From contig CAYWZA010000006.1 in the NCBI GenBank assembly GCA_964462785.1, positions 1 to 54,263 on the forward strand: a DNA stretch of 54,263 nt, written 5' to 3'. This stretch comes from JACQKA01 sp964462785. Its GTDB lineage: Bacteria > Patescibacteriota > Minisyncoccia > Phycocordibacterales > UBA2100. Both the position numbers and the translations under genes were made by a program. The notes beneath the pieces were generated by a model. It was given only the letters and a program-made list of their open reading frames with translations. It did not search any database and had not been told where the DNA came from. Positions 31,766-39,960 of the stretch are shown here, in pieces; the stretch's first letter is position 1; every line of letters starts with the position of its first letter.

Positions 31766-33166
31766 TTATGAGGCATACGATGTTTGAAGCGATGTGTCAT
31801 GCAGAGTCAGCGAATCACGCGGATCGCACAGTTCCTTTTGCAGACGTGTCTTGTCAAAGGCGTTTGGCGACCCAAGGAAGCGGAGAACGTGTTCCATATC
31901 TCGCACCGCGTTATAGAGGCAGACTGACGCCCCGGGAGATGGCGTCATGTTGAAAATAATGTTTTCCCCGATGATTTTTCCTTCACCGAGAAGCAATTCA
32001 TGAGTGTTGGTATTCACGCGCTGCAACCGCATGCCACCGAATCCGCGCGCACGGACAAAGTCCGCTCCCGAGAGCGTCGGTGCGATCTTTCGCGCCTGCA
32101 GCGCGAAAAAGTGTGGCGCGACAAACGGGATTTCATACAGTACATTCTTCACGAGGTACCAAAAACGCAGGGGATCAAGCAGTATCACCGCAAAGCTCTT
32201 CCATGTGCGAAGCCGATGAAGGCCGGAGACGGCAAAATAATCGCGGGAAGTCTTCCAATTCCGCGCTTCAAGGACGGGGAAGAAACGAGCAGTCGGACCC
32301 CAGCGCGTTTTACCGGGCACGCGCACATCCGGATCGCCGTGAACGGCAGAAAACGGAAGTCGCGGCTCTTGCACCGTGTAGACCTTGCCGTTCAAGACTT
32401 GCTTCGTGAAGAAAAAAGTTCCGGCAACCGGAATGAGTGAGAACTCCTTACCAAGTCCGAGACGTTTAGCAAACAAGAGCGAGTAAGCGTCGGCATCAAA
32501 AATGACGACGCGAGCATGTGAAATTTTTCCTTTTGAGTGGACGATTCTCCAAAGGCCGTCCTTTTCGCGTAGCACATCAGAAACAGTTGAGCCGAGGAAT
32601 GTATGCACTCGCTTTGCAGAGTCATCTCGTGCAAGCGTTTGATCGACGAACGATTGCGCGAGTTTTTGGTAGTCCACTGCGTATCCCATTTGGGCAAGCG
32701 CCACTATTCGCTCGTGTGCGGGACGTCCACGCACCACCATTGGCTCGACATCTTCGATGTCAGCGCGATTCAACTTTCGCAAGTTCGGAAAGACTGTACG
32801 AATCTTCTCAAATCGCTCCTCGAGTTTGACGACTTCTTTCGTTCCGACCCCCAGCACCATTTTATGAGTGGAAAATAATATCTTTGAACGAACGTTTTCA
32901 GGCAGTGCCTGTGCATAATGCGCAACCATCGAAGCGGCGGGGGCCACCTCCTTCACTTTCTCGACCGAATAATTCGTCTCAATGTCTCCGATATGAAGGG
33001 TCTGGCTGTTGTTGTTTGCCCGCGAGTTGACGGAGCCGATCTCTTTGTGTTTTTCAATTAGGGCGATTCGTGCAATTGAAGTGTAGCGGGCGAGCGTATA
33101 GAGAAGCGCCGTACCAGAGGCACCACCGCCAACTATTACCACGTCATATATTGCACTGTCCTTCAT
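31766..33166 (-). CDS. Malate:quinone-oxidoreductase-like FAD protein
   Basis: 466 residues. FAD-binding VVIVGGGASGTALL at the N-terminus, then GSVNSRANNNSQTLHIGDIETNY and VHGDPDV, which match the Mqo family pattern. Mqo oxidises malate and reduces quinone at the membrane. Whether this host has quinones is doubtful, so another alpha-hydroxyacid and acceptor are possible. Its start overlaps the stop of the glutamate dehydrogenase gene (ATGA). Confidence 0.78.
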   Translation of the reverse strand: MKDSAIYDVVIVGGGASGTALLYTLARYTSIARIALIEKHKEIGSVNSRANNNSQTLHIGDIETNYSVEKVKEVAPAASMVAHYAQALPENVRSKILFSTHKMVLGVGTKEVVKLEERFEKIRTVFPNLRKLNRADIEDVEPMVVRGRPAHERIVALAQMGYAVDYQKLAQSFVDQTLARDDSAKRVHTFLGSTVSDVLREKDGLWRIVHSKGKISHARVVIFDADAYSLLFAKRLGLGKEFSLIPVAGTFFFTKQVLNGKVYTVQEPRLPFSAVHGDPDVRVPGKTRWGPTARFFPVLEARNWKTSRDYFAVSGLHRLRTWKSFAVILLDPLRFWYLVKNVLYEIPFVAPHFFALQARKIAPTLSGADFVRARGFGGMRLQRVNTNTHELLLGEGKIIGENIIFNMTPSPGASVCLYNAVRDMEHVLRFLGSPNAFDKTRLQKELCDPRDSLTLHDTSLQTSYAS

Positions 33167-34461
33167 AGTTTTGAGGTTGATGAACTTGCAATGCGTTCCA
33201 TTGCCGTTATGTAAGCAGCCTCTCGAAGCGAGACTTTCTGTTTCTTCGAGGTGCTGATAACGGTGTCAGTCGCATCGTCCATAAGCTTCTTGAGCCGGGC
33301 AAACACATCAGTTTTCTTCCAATGCTCATTCTTTCTATTTTGTTCCCACTCGAAATATGAGACCGCGACACCTCCGGCGTTTGCCAATACGTCCGGGATG
33401 ACCGTGATCCCTTTCTTTTCAAGAATGGCATCCGCCTCAAGAGTGGTGGGGCCATTCGCCATCTCGAGAACTATATTTGCTTTGATCTTCTTTGCATTCT
33501 TTTCAGTGATTGCATTTTCAAGCGCCGCAGGCACGACGATGTCGACCGGCAGGGTAAGGATTTCTTCGGAGGTTATTTCACGAGCACCGACAATATTTTT
33601 ATTACCCACATCACAAACCGAGCCGACGCAATAACATCCTGCGAGCATCCCTTTCTTCTTTTTGCACGCTTCCACAGCCTCGATACTCCGGATTCCTTCC
33701 GGGACATAGATACCGCCCTTTGAATCAGAGAGTGCGACGATTTTAAATCCCGCTTCGTGCAAATATCGCGCAAGGTACGAGCCGACATTTCCAAAGCCCT
33801 GTATGGCCACCGTCATGTTTTTGGGATTCAGTTTTCTCCTTTTCAAGAGATGCTGTAGAACGTAGCTTCCGCCGAGCCCTGTCGCTTCGGTGCGTCCTTC
33901 AGAGCCGCCATTCTCTATAGGTTTACCTGTTACAACCGCAGAGGTAGCGTGTCCGATTGCTTTGCCATACTCGTCCGCAATCCATGTCATGATTTTTCCG
34001 TTCGTGTTCACATCGGGCGCAGGCACATCAATCTCGGGACCAATTATTGGTGCGAGTTTACGTGCAAATTCACGTGTCAGTCGCTCCAGTTCTCCTGCCG
34101 AGAGTTCTTTTGGGTTGACTGCGATACCGCCCTTGCCTCCACCAAACGGAACATCAACAACGGCGTTTTTAATCGTCATCCAAAAAGCGAGCGCTTTTGC
34201 TTCGTCCATATCAACCTGCGGGTGGTAGCGAAGTCCTCCTTTGTAGGGTCCGCGAACATTGTTGTGCTGAACGCGGAATCCTTTGAAGACGCGTGCGCTG
34301 CCATCGTCCATCCGAAGCGGCACAGATACCTCCATCACGCGATCGGGATTTTCGAGTTGCAGTGCAAGAAGCGAATCAATGTTCGTACGCTTCACCACAC
34401 CACGAAGCTGCCTTAGGGCGCGTTGCCATGGGTTATTCTGCTGGATATCTTTTGTCTTCAT
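33163..34461 (-). CDS. Glutamate dehydrogenase (Glu/Leu/Phe/Val type)
   Basis: 432 residues from ATG 34461. RGPYKGGLRYHP, the catalytic-lysine region PFGGGKGGI, APDVNT and the Rossmann QGFGNVGSYLA are intact. A short Cys-containing insert (GCYCVGSVC) in the nucleotide domain is unusual and may bind metal. It interconverts glutamate and 2-oxoglutarate with NAD(P)H. Placed with Mqo in a metal operon it may help supply reducing power. Confidence 0.93.
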   Translation of the reverse strand: MKTKDIQQNNPWQRALRQLRGVVKRTNIDSLLALQLENPDRVMEVSVPLRMDDGSARVFKGFRVQHNNVRGPYKGGLRYHPQVDMDEAKALAFWMTIKNAVVDVPFGGGKGGIAVNPKELSAGELERLTREFARKLAPIIGPEIDVPAPDVNTNGKIMTWIADEYGKAIGHATSAVVTGKPIENGGSEGRTEATGLGGSYVLQHLLKRRKLNPKNMTVAIQGFGNVGSYLARYLHEAGFKIVALSDSKGGIYVPEGIRSIEAVEACKKKKGMLAGCYCVGSVCDVGNKNIVGAREITSEEILTLPVDIVVPAALENAITEKNAKKIKANIVLEMANGPTTLEADAILEKKGITVIPDVLANAGGVAVSYFEWEQNRKNEHWKKTDVFARLKKLMDDATDTVISTSKKQKVSLREAAYITAMERIASSSTSKL

Positions 34462-35450
34462 AATTGTTTTGCGGTCGTCCACACGATGCCTTTTTCCTGG
34501 TGATAAATAGCCCACGCAAACCACATTGTTGTGTAGCTCGGTAACTCCTTGCCACCCGATGTCATTACCTTAATCTCACCGTCGTCAATGCGAGCTGTAA
34601 CTTTTGTACCAGCAACATCCACAGACGCAACAACTCCCGGTTTCAAGTCTTTCACCTTGAATGCAATAGAATGCTCACCATAATTCACCACATGCATGAT
34701 TTCTTTCGCAGGAAGACGAGTGTCGGTGACTGATATCGGGAAGTACAGGCTGTTATTCTCACCGTAGTTCCCGTACGGATATTGTGAGTAGTCACGTCGA
34801 TAACCAGTATCGGTGCTTAATACTTGTGCTTGCGGATACTTCTCACGCAGAGTCTTGAATGAAATTACCTGTGATGGGTACAGCGCGAGCTTGGTGCCGG
34901 TTTTTTCTCCCACAACGGCCTCACCTTGGATTTGTGACCACAGGCTTTCTGTCGTTTTGTCGTACATCAAAAGATTGGAGTTGTAGAGTTTGCCCGAAAC
35001 GCCGAATTGCTCCGGCTTGCCATCTACTTGTGCCACAAACACGATCGCAGATCCGCAGAGCGGACAGAATGTCACGACGAGCGGTGTGCCACCAACGACA
35101 TCGTTCACGATCTCGTGCCATACGAGTACGTTGTATGGATAGAATTTAGTCTCGCTGCCAACACTGACAAGAATTCCGTCAACAGAATCCGCGATAGTAC
35201 TATCCACATCATTAGTAGATGTAAATTTTGGATTGGTGAGAGCGGGTATACCATCTTTACCGGGACCACCGTCCAAGATTTGATCAAGCGGAATGGAGTG
35301 CTTCGTCATGTCCGTTTGCAACACGCTCGAGGATCGGTGCTCTTTGGGCCCGGCAAAATAGTCGCGAGGAAGAATGCCCAATTTAAGATAGGTGGCTAAA
35401 ACAAAGAGCCCGATAATGACCACGACGCCTATTATTTTTACAGCCATCAT
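34458..35450 (-). CDS. DUF3179-family exported protein
   Basis: 330 residues with an N-terminal anchor (~4-22). The domain motifs include TFCPLCGSAIVF (CxxC), VSGKLYNSNLLMYD, SLWSQIQGEAVVG and DTGYRRDYSQYPYG. The function of DUF3179 is unknown; a Cys pair and thiol-redox neighbours suggest a TlpA/CcdA client. Overlaps both neighbours by 4 nt. Confidence 0.9.
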   Translation of the reverse strand: MMAVKIIGVVVIIGLFVLATYLKLGILPRDYFAGPKEHRSSSVLQTDMTKHSIPLDQILDGGPGKDGIPALTNPKFTSTNDVDSTIADSVDGILVSVGSETKFYPYNVLVWHEIVNDVVGGTPLVVTFCPLCGSAIVFVAQVDGKPEQFGVSGKLYNSNLLMYDKTTESLWSQIQGEAVVGEKTGTKLALYPSQVISFKTLREKYPQAQVLSTDTGYRRDYSQYPYGNYGENNSLYFPISVTDTRLPAKEIMHVVNYGEHSIAFKVKDLKPGVVASVDVAGTKVTARIDDGEIKVMTSGGKELPSYTTMWFAWAIYHQEKGIVWTTAKQL

Positions 35451-35962
35451 AGTAAGGACTTCAAGTCGCTTTCTTGTAGGTCGCCGGGAATTGTGCGCAC
35501 CACATTCCCATTCTTATCAATCAAAACTTGCACATTCGTGTACTGCACCTGAAAGGCATCGCGGGCTGTGCCGCTTGGATCAAGTACTACTGGATAGGTC
35601 ACGCCATACTGCTGCACAAACTTTTGTACCAATGACTTTTCTTCCTGCAAATCTACCCCGATTATTTCGACCTTGTCTTTGTACTGCGAATACAGCGCGC
35701 TCACGTGCGGCATATTGCGCTGGCAGTTGGGGCACCAGGTCGCGAAGAAATCCAAGACGACTGGTTTCTTGCCTTTGTAATCGGAAAGTTTGATAGTCGT
35801 TCCATCCAAAGATTGCAGTGCGATGTCGGTGGCCGCAGCAGCCACTTGGGGACTCGTCGCGTGATTTGCCGTTTGTTGCGCGGGAGAACTCGTTCGCGAA
35901 AAGCCAATAAGTGCGACGACCACTAAGACAAGTGCTCCAATTCCTAACAGTGTTTTGTTCAT
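35447..35962 (-). CDS. TlpA/ResA-family thiol-disulfide oxidoreductase
   Basis: 171 residues: signal/anchor ~5-22, linker, then a thioredoxin fold with FFATWCPNC (C77, C80) and YPVVLDPSG (cis-Pro region). It faces outside and keeps exported Cys sites reduced, receiving electrons from CcdA encoded next upstream. Confidence 0.92.
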   Translation of the reverse strand: MNKTLLGIGALVLVVVALIGFSRTSSPAQQTANHATSPQVAAAATDIALQSLDGTTIKLSDYKGKKPVVLDFFATWCPNCQRNMPHVSALYSQYKDKVEIIGVDLQEEKSLVQKFVQQYGVTYPVVLDPSGTARDAFQVQYTNVQVLIDKNGNVVRTIPGDLQESDLKSLL

Positions 35963-35989
35963 ATGATTGGTGATGATTACAATTAATTA

Positions 35990-36745
35990 TTAAAAGTATT
36001 GCAGAAGCGCATCGTAGTGGATAAACGAAAGCAGTTGGTACATATATCCAACGACAATCCCCATTGAGTTGGTGAGCAAGAGGTACCCGAGCACGATGAG
36101 CAGTACGCCGCTCGCTCGCGAAATGATGTTCAGATACGGCGTAATGCGCATGATTGCTTTTTCTGCAGATCCGAGCGCAGCGGCAACGAGCAGAAACGGT
36201 ATAGAAAGTCCGAAGGCAAAGACGCCGAGAAGCGCTGCGCCGTTTAAGACACTGCCTTCTGTGGTGGCGAGAAGTAGTATTGATCCCAATATCGGTCCAA
36301 TGCAGGGGGTCCAGCCAGTACCAAAGGCAGCGCCGAGCCCAAATGCGTTCAGATAACTTCCTCGTGCAAACGGCGTCTTAATATTCATTCGGTACTCCTT
36401 GGAGAGCAGCGGTATCTTGAACAAGCCGAGCATGAAGAGCCCAAACAGGATTACAAACCCGCCACCGATTCGTGTGAGCCACACGCGGTACCCGGGGAAA
36501 AGGTGTCCGAGGAATCCTGCAAACACGCCAAAGAGCATGAAGATGACACTGAACCCAAGCACGAACGCGAGTCCATTGAAGAATATGCGAGACCGCAGCC
36601 GCCCGCTCGTATCCCCAAGCGCCTCTTTTGCCGAAGCGCCGCTGATGAATCCCAGATATGCAGGGACCATCGGCAGCGTGCACGGCGCAAGAAAGGTGAG
36701 AAGTCCGGCAACGAACGCAGGGATAATGAGTGACGTTTCAATCAT
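35990..36745 (-). CDS. CcdA/DsbD-type transmembrane electron carrier
   Basis: 251 residues, six membrane helices. The two redox Cys lie in FLAPCTLPMVPAY (C22) and GTGWTPCIGP. It moves reducing equivalents from the cytoplasmic thioredoxin system across the membrane to TlpA. Its start overlaps the preceding gene by 4 nt. Confidence 0.93.
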   Translation of the reverse strand: MIETSLIIPAFVAGLLTFLAPCTLPMVPAYLGFISGASAKEALGDTSGRLRSRIFFNGLAFVLGFSVIFMLFGVFAGFLGHLFPGYRVWLTRIGGGFVILFGLFMLGLFKIPLLSKEYRMNIKTPFARGSYLNAFGLGAAFGTGWTPCIGPILGSILLLATTEGSVLNGAALLGVFAFGLSIPFLLVAAALGSAEKAIMRITPYLNIISRASGVLLIVLGYLLLTNSMGIVVGYMYQLLSFIHYDALLQYF

Positions 36746-36918
36746 AGAGTTGTGTGCGTATCTTCTTGCGCCGCACTCTTAATAATGTCGAGATTGCAAC
36801 TCTTGTTTTTGATGCACCACGCCTCGCACTTTTCTCCCACTTCGCGCGAGGCGTACTTCAAGTCACACGCTTCGCACTGAAAAAGGTTTCCTTCGTTTCC
36901 TTGAATAACTTTTACCAT
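36742..36918 (-). CDS. Stand-alone Cys zinc finger (phosphatase-tail type)
   Basis: 58 residues from ATG 36918. CEACDLKYASRE...KCEAWC...SCNLDII matches the C-terminal finger of the phosphatase at the operon's other end. The conserved Cys set suggests zinc or copper binding. Coupled to ccdA by an ATGA overlap. Confidence 0.78.
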   Translation of the reverse strand: MVKVIQGNEGNLFQCEACDLKYASREVGEKCEAWCIKNKSCNLDIIKSAAQEDTHTTL

Positions 36919-36922
36919 GTAA

Positions 36923-37159
36923 TTATGCGATCGCGAGCAACTGTTTGAGATGGCCTTCGTCAAAGCCGACAATCATGTCAGAGTCGACGAAAATAACCGG
37001 CACTCCCATCTGATGAGACTTTTCGACCATTTCTGCTCGCGCAGCTTGGTCACCTGCAACATCTTTTTCTGTGTACGTTACATTGTGTTCCTTGAAGAAA
37101 GCCTTTGCAGCTTTGCAATAGGAACACGTTGGTGTTGAATATATTGTTACATTTTTCAT
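36923..37159 (-). CDS. Glutaredoxin-like protein 1
   Basis: 78 residues, YSTPTCSYC (C12, C15), MGVPVIFVD (cis-Pro) and GFDEGHL. A cytoplasmic NrdH/glutaredoxin-type dithiol carrier, probably reduced by the operon's thioredoxin reductase. It is a paralogue of 40684-40923. Confidence 0.92.
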   Translation of the reverse strand: MKNVTIYSTPTCSYCKAAKAFFKEHNVTYTEKDVAGDQAARAEMVEKSHQMGVPVIFVDSDMIVGFDEGHLKQLLAIA

Positions 37160-37377
37160 GATTGTTTTTCATTTTTACCAGTAATTTTTTCCCACAATTC
37201 GAATCCGCGCCTGAAAAAGCGTCTTTCCTTGCCCATACAGGTGAGGCATGAAGAAAATCGTTCTCCAGCTTTCAGATACTTCTTACTTCCGCATGGAACA
37301 CAGATATAGAAGCCGTCCGTGGGCACAGTACTCCCAACTTTGAATGTCTCGCGCTCATGTTCATCTGTGTAATCCAT
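37156..37377 (-). CDS. Small zinc-ribbon protein
   Basis: 73 residues with CVPCGSKKYLKAGERFSSCLTC, a rubredoxin/zinc-ribbon-like four-Cys site. It overlaps the glutaredoxin gene by 4 nt. A metal-binding or metal-donating role is inferred. Confidence 0.75.
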   Translation of the reverse strand: MDYTDEHERETFKVGSTVPTDGFYICVPCGSKKYLKAGERFSSCLTCMGKERRFFRRGFELWEKITGKNEKQS

Positions 37378-37389
37378 ACGTGGTCAATA

Positions 37390-37854
37390 TTAATGATTGT
37401 GCGCATGTTCATGCGCATGATCATGTTCGTGTGCAGCTCCCTCATGGCGCTTTGCGACGTAGAGCACATACACCACTCCAAGAATCACACCGAAGATTGC
37501 ATGGCCCATGAGAGACATCAGACGCATTGTGTCGAACGCGTTTCCAATCTGTACGCCCATACCGAGAATGACCGGCATTGCGATAAGTGCCCCCAAAACC
37601 CACCAGATGAGTCCGTACAGAAGCCCGTATCCAATACCCTCGCTGTAATTTCTTACCCACTTCGAAAATACGAGCGCGAAGAATCCGCCAGTTACTGCGC
37701 TAATAACAAAGTGCACTATCCATCCAACCGCAGTCGCCTGACTTCCTATCATGCTTGCGATCATCGGCATCATGCCCATCATTGCCATGAGCATGCCGAA
37801 CACAATTCCACCCGCGATGCCACCCACAACCCCTCCGATTACTTTTTGATCCAT
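37390..37854 (-). CDS. Membrane protein with His-rich C-terminus
   Basis: 154 residues with four Gly/Met-rich membrane helices. The last ~17 residues (HEGAAHEHDHAHEHAHNH region) are nearly all His, Glu, Asp and Ala, a typical metal-buffering tail. It is a paralogue of 30228-30674 and the second gene of the operon, directly after the repressor gene. Confidence 0.8.
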   Translation of the reverse strand: MDQKVIGGVVGGIAGGIVFGMLMAMMGMMPMIASMIGSQATAVGWIVHFVISAVTGGFFALVFSKWVRNYSEGIGYGLLYGLIWWVLGALIAMPVILGMGVQIGNAFDTMRLMSLMGHAIFGVILGVVYVLYVAKRHEGAAHEHDHAHEHAHNH

Positions 37855-37881
37855 ATGTATACGTTATTAAACTAAGTTGCT

Positions 37882-37898
37882 AAATACTGCTAGTAATT
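37882..37898 (-). promoter_or_regulatory. Second ArsR-site-like dyad
   Basis: AATACTGCTAGTAAT differs at two positions from the AATATTACTAGTAAT core of the palindrome at 38241-38270. It lies in the 50 nt between arsR and the next gene and could allow separate control of the downstream genes. Confidence 0.5.
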
Positions 37899-37904
37899 GA
37901 CGGG

Positions 37905-38240
37905 CTACTCACAGACTGTTTTTTCGAGATTGTTTACAAATTCGTCCCGAACGAGCTTGTAGCACACATTCGTCCCCATTTTCTCGGACATAAGCAGGCC
38001 GACGTCCTTCATCATTCGCAGATGGTGGGAGACCGTGTTAATCGGTACTCCAAGACTTTCTGCGATATCAGAGACGCATGCCTCCCCATATTCGAACATG
38101 AAGCAAAAAATGCGTATGCGCGTCTCATCTCCGGCAAGAGAAAGGAGTCGCGCCCGCTTGGTAAGCTCTGCATCAAGAGGAATCTTTCTGTAGTTCTTCG
38201 GGGTCTCCTTCCCAAAGCCCAATGTGGTTAATATACCCAT
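37905..38240 (-). CDS. ArsR-family metal-responsive repressor
   Basis: 111 residues. A winged helix with ACVSDIAESLGVPINTVSHHLRMMKDVGLL is clear. Cys 46, 55, 93 and 110 are candidate ligands; Cys55 sits where ArsR/SmtB alpha3-type sensors have their metal site, and Cys110 is next to the C-terminus. It is the first gene of the 21-gene operon and probably represses it until a thiophilic metal binds. The start codon directly follows the operator. Confidence 0.92.
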   Translation of the reverse strand: MGILTTLGFGKETPKNYRKIPLDAELTKRARLLSLAGDETRIRIFCFMFEYGEACVSDIAESLGVPINTVSHHLRMMKDVGLLMSEKMGTNVCYKLVRDEFVNNLEKTVCE

Positions 38241-38270
38241 TATTCCAATATTACTAGTAATGTAGGAATA
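38241..38270. promoter_or_regulatory. ArsR operator palindrome
   Basis: A 30 bp imperfect palindrome TATTCC...TTACT/AGTAA...GGAATA, centred between 38255 and 38256. It covers the predicted transcription start and ends at the arsR start codon. Confidence 0.75.
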
Positions 38271-38295
38271 CTACCCGCTGAACATAAATTGTCAA
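38268..38295 (-). promoter_or_regulatory. Promoter of the ArsR operon
   Basis: TTGACA (38290-38295), 16 bp, TAGTAT (38268-38273) on the minus strand. The -10 touches the operator, so bound ArsR would block polymerase. Confidence 0.7.
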
Positions 38296-38416
38296 TGAGG
38301 GGTGTGGATAGGAAAGTATCGCCACCTCAGGGATTCTGACAGCTCCCGAGTTACCAACTCCGAGGCCACTCGGACGCTCTGGACTCCTGCCGCCGTTGCG
38401 TCATTCCTTGTGGTGT

Positions 38417-39736
38417 ATGAACACCATTACAAGGGCAAGGCCAAACGACATTATCAGGCAGGTCGTCCCAGTGCCCATAATCAAATACTGCCTGTACGCA
38501 AGAAAGAGCACCGAGGAAGAGGACAAGCAGGCGCTATCCATCGAGTCACAAGTACGCGAGATGACGAAGATCGCTGAAAACGATGCTCTTAATATTGTAG
38601 AGATCAAGCGCGAATCACACTCGTCAAAGGAGGTCGGACAGCGTGCCGTATACAACGAACTGCTCGCCGAGATCAGGACCGGTAAGTTCAATGGCATTAT
38701 TACTTGGGCACCGGACAGACTGAGTAGAAATGCCGGAGACTTGGGTGCGGTCGTTGACTTATTTGACCAGGGGAAACTGCTTGAGATACGCACGTACACA
38801 CAAAAGTTCACCAACAATCCGAATGAGAAGTTCATGCTGATGATTCTCGGCTCACAGGCTAAGTTGGAAAACGATCAAAAGATCATCAACGTGAAGCGCG
38901 GTCTCCGAGCACGCTGCGAAATGGGCTGGAGACCGAGCACACCACCGACCGGCTACCTGAGCGAAAAGCATGTCGACAAGAAATGTCAGGTGCGGCTTGA
39001 TCCGAAGCGTTCCATAATCATACGGCAAGTGTTCGAGAAGGTTGGAAACGACAGATGGAGCGGCAGACAAACATACAAGTGGCTCATCAAGACTGGATTC
39101 AAAACTAAGACTGGCAAGAAATTCTCACTCTCGAATCTGTATCTGTTACTACGCAGTACCTTCTACTACGGAGAATTTGAGTATCCCGTGGGGAGTGGTA
39201 ACTGGTACCAGGGCAAGCACGAGCCCATCATCACCAAAGAACTCTACGAAAAAGTTCAGGTGCATATCCAAGAACAATACATACCGAAAACTGAGAGCAA
39301 GGAATTTGCCTTCACCAAGCTCATCAAGTGCGGCTATTGTGAATCGGGAATCACCGCTGACGAGAAATTCAAGAAACTGAAAGATGGCGGCGTGAACCGG
39401 CACGTCTATTACGTATGCACCAAAGCCAAAGACACTGACTGCAAGAACCAGTCGATCAACGAAACGAACCTGATCGAAGAGTTGACCCAGCTACTCGATG
39501 TCATCGATCTCGACGAGATCGGCATGAAAGCGAAGATTGAAGAAGAAATAACACGCTACAACAGATTCCGCACGGGCGTGCTTGGGATGAAAACCAAAGA
39601 TCGCAATACCGCTATCGACGTGCGCAACTATGCCAAGTATCTCCTCAAGGAGGGAACGATCACCGAGAAGCGCGAGCTGCTATCGCGCCTCACAAGTAGA
39701 CTCATGCTGAAAGACAGAAAGATTTTAATGCAGTAA
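38417..39736 (+). CDS. Large serine recombinase 3
   Basis: 439 residues from ATG 38417; a GTG at ~38471 (VPIIKYC) would be nearer the usual family start. YARKS gives likely nucleophile Ser31; WAPDRLSRN, a recombinase domain and a zinc ribbon with CGYCESG...C follow. It stands between the ArsR operon and tRNA-Arg. It is less related to recombinases 1 and 2 and has no R1 repeat beside it. Confidence 0.92.
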   Translation: MNTITRARPNDIIRQVVPVPIIKYCLYARKSTEEEDKQALSIESQVREMTKIAENDALNIVEIKRESHSSKEVGQRAVYNELLAEIRTGKFNGIITWAPDRLSRNAGDLGAVVDLFDQGKLLEIRTYTQKFTNNPNEKFMLMILGSQAKLENDQKIINVKRGLRARCEMGWRPSTPPTGYLSEKHVDKKCQVRLDPKRSIIIRQVFEKVGNDRWSGRQTYKWLIKTGFKTKTGKKFSLSNLYLLLRSTFYYGEFEYPVGSGNWYQGKHEPIITKELYEKVQVHIQEQYIPKTESKEFAFTKLIKCGYCESGITADEKFKKLKDGGVNRHVYYVCTKAKDTDCKNQSINETNLIEELTQLLDVIDLDEIGMKAKIEEEITRYNRFRTGVLGMKTKDRNTAIDVRNYAKYLLKEGTITEKRELLSRLTSRLMLKDRKILMQ

Positions 39737-39747
39737 TTGAGTGCATA

Positions 39748-39781
39748 CGAGAAATCACTCCGGTCCCGGAGTGATTTCTCG
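39748..39781 (+). terminator. 16-bp hairpin after recombinase 3
   Basis: CGAGAAATCACTCCGG and its complement with a tiny loop, followed by TTCGATTTCC. The stem is strong but the U-tract is weak. The next 100 nt contain GGAGTCGAACC, which resembles a tRNA T-arm fragment, but no complete tRNA. Confidence 0.6.
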
Positions 39782-39882
39782 TTCGATTTCCTGTCGGGGC
39801 GGGTCTTTAGGAGTCGAACCGCGCATCAAAAAATGCCATTAAAACAGGACCCGGCTCGGTCACTTGAATTGTCACTAGCTTG

Positions 39883-39954
39883 TGCCCTCGTCAGGAATCG
39901 AACCTGAATCAGCTCGTTAGGAGTGAGCCGTTCTATCCATTGAACTACGGGGGC
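39883..39954 (-). tRNA. tRNA-Arg (CCT)
   Basis: Acceptor GCCCCCG with GAGGGC (one mismatch/wobble), anticodon loop CTCCTAA, T-loop TTCGATT, discriminator A. CCA not encoded. Confidence 0.92.
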
Positions 39955-39960
39955 CGTATC

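Noticed and set aside
4157..38332. GTATCGCCACC(C)TCAGG near recombinases 1 (4157) and 3 (38316) as a shared att site
   Set aside because: One copy is codons of the small ORF, orientation relative to the genes is opposite, and a match of this length with an indel is within chance for this window.
39790..39882. GGAGTCGAACC next to recombinase 3 looked like a tRNA
   Set aside because: Only a T-loop-like fragment; T-stem and acceptor do not pair and no anticodon arm can be drawn.
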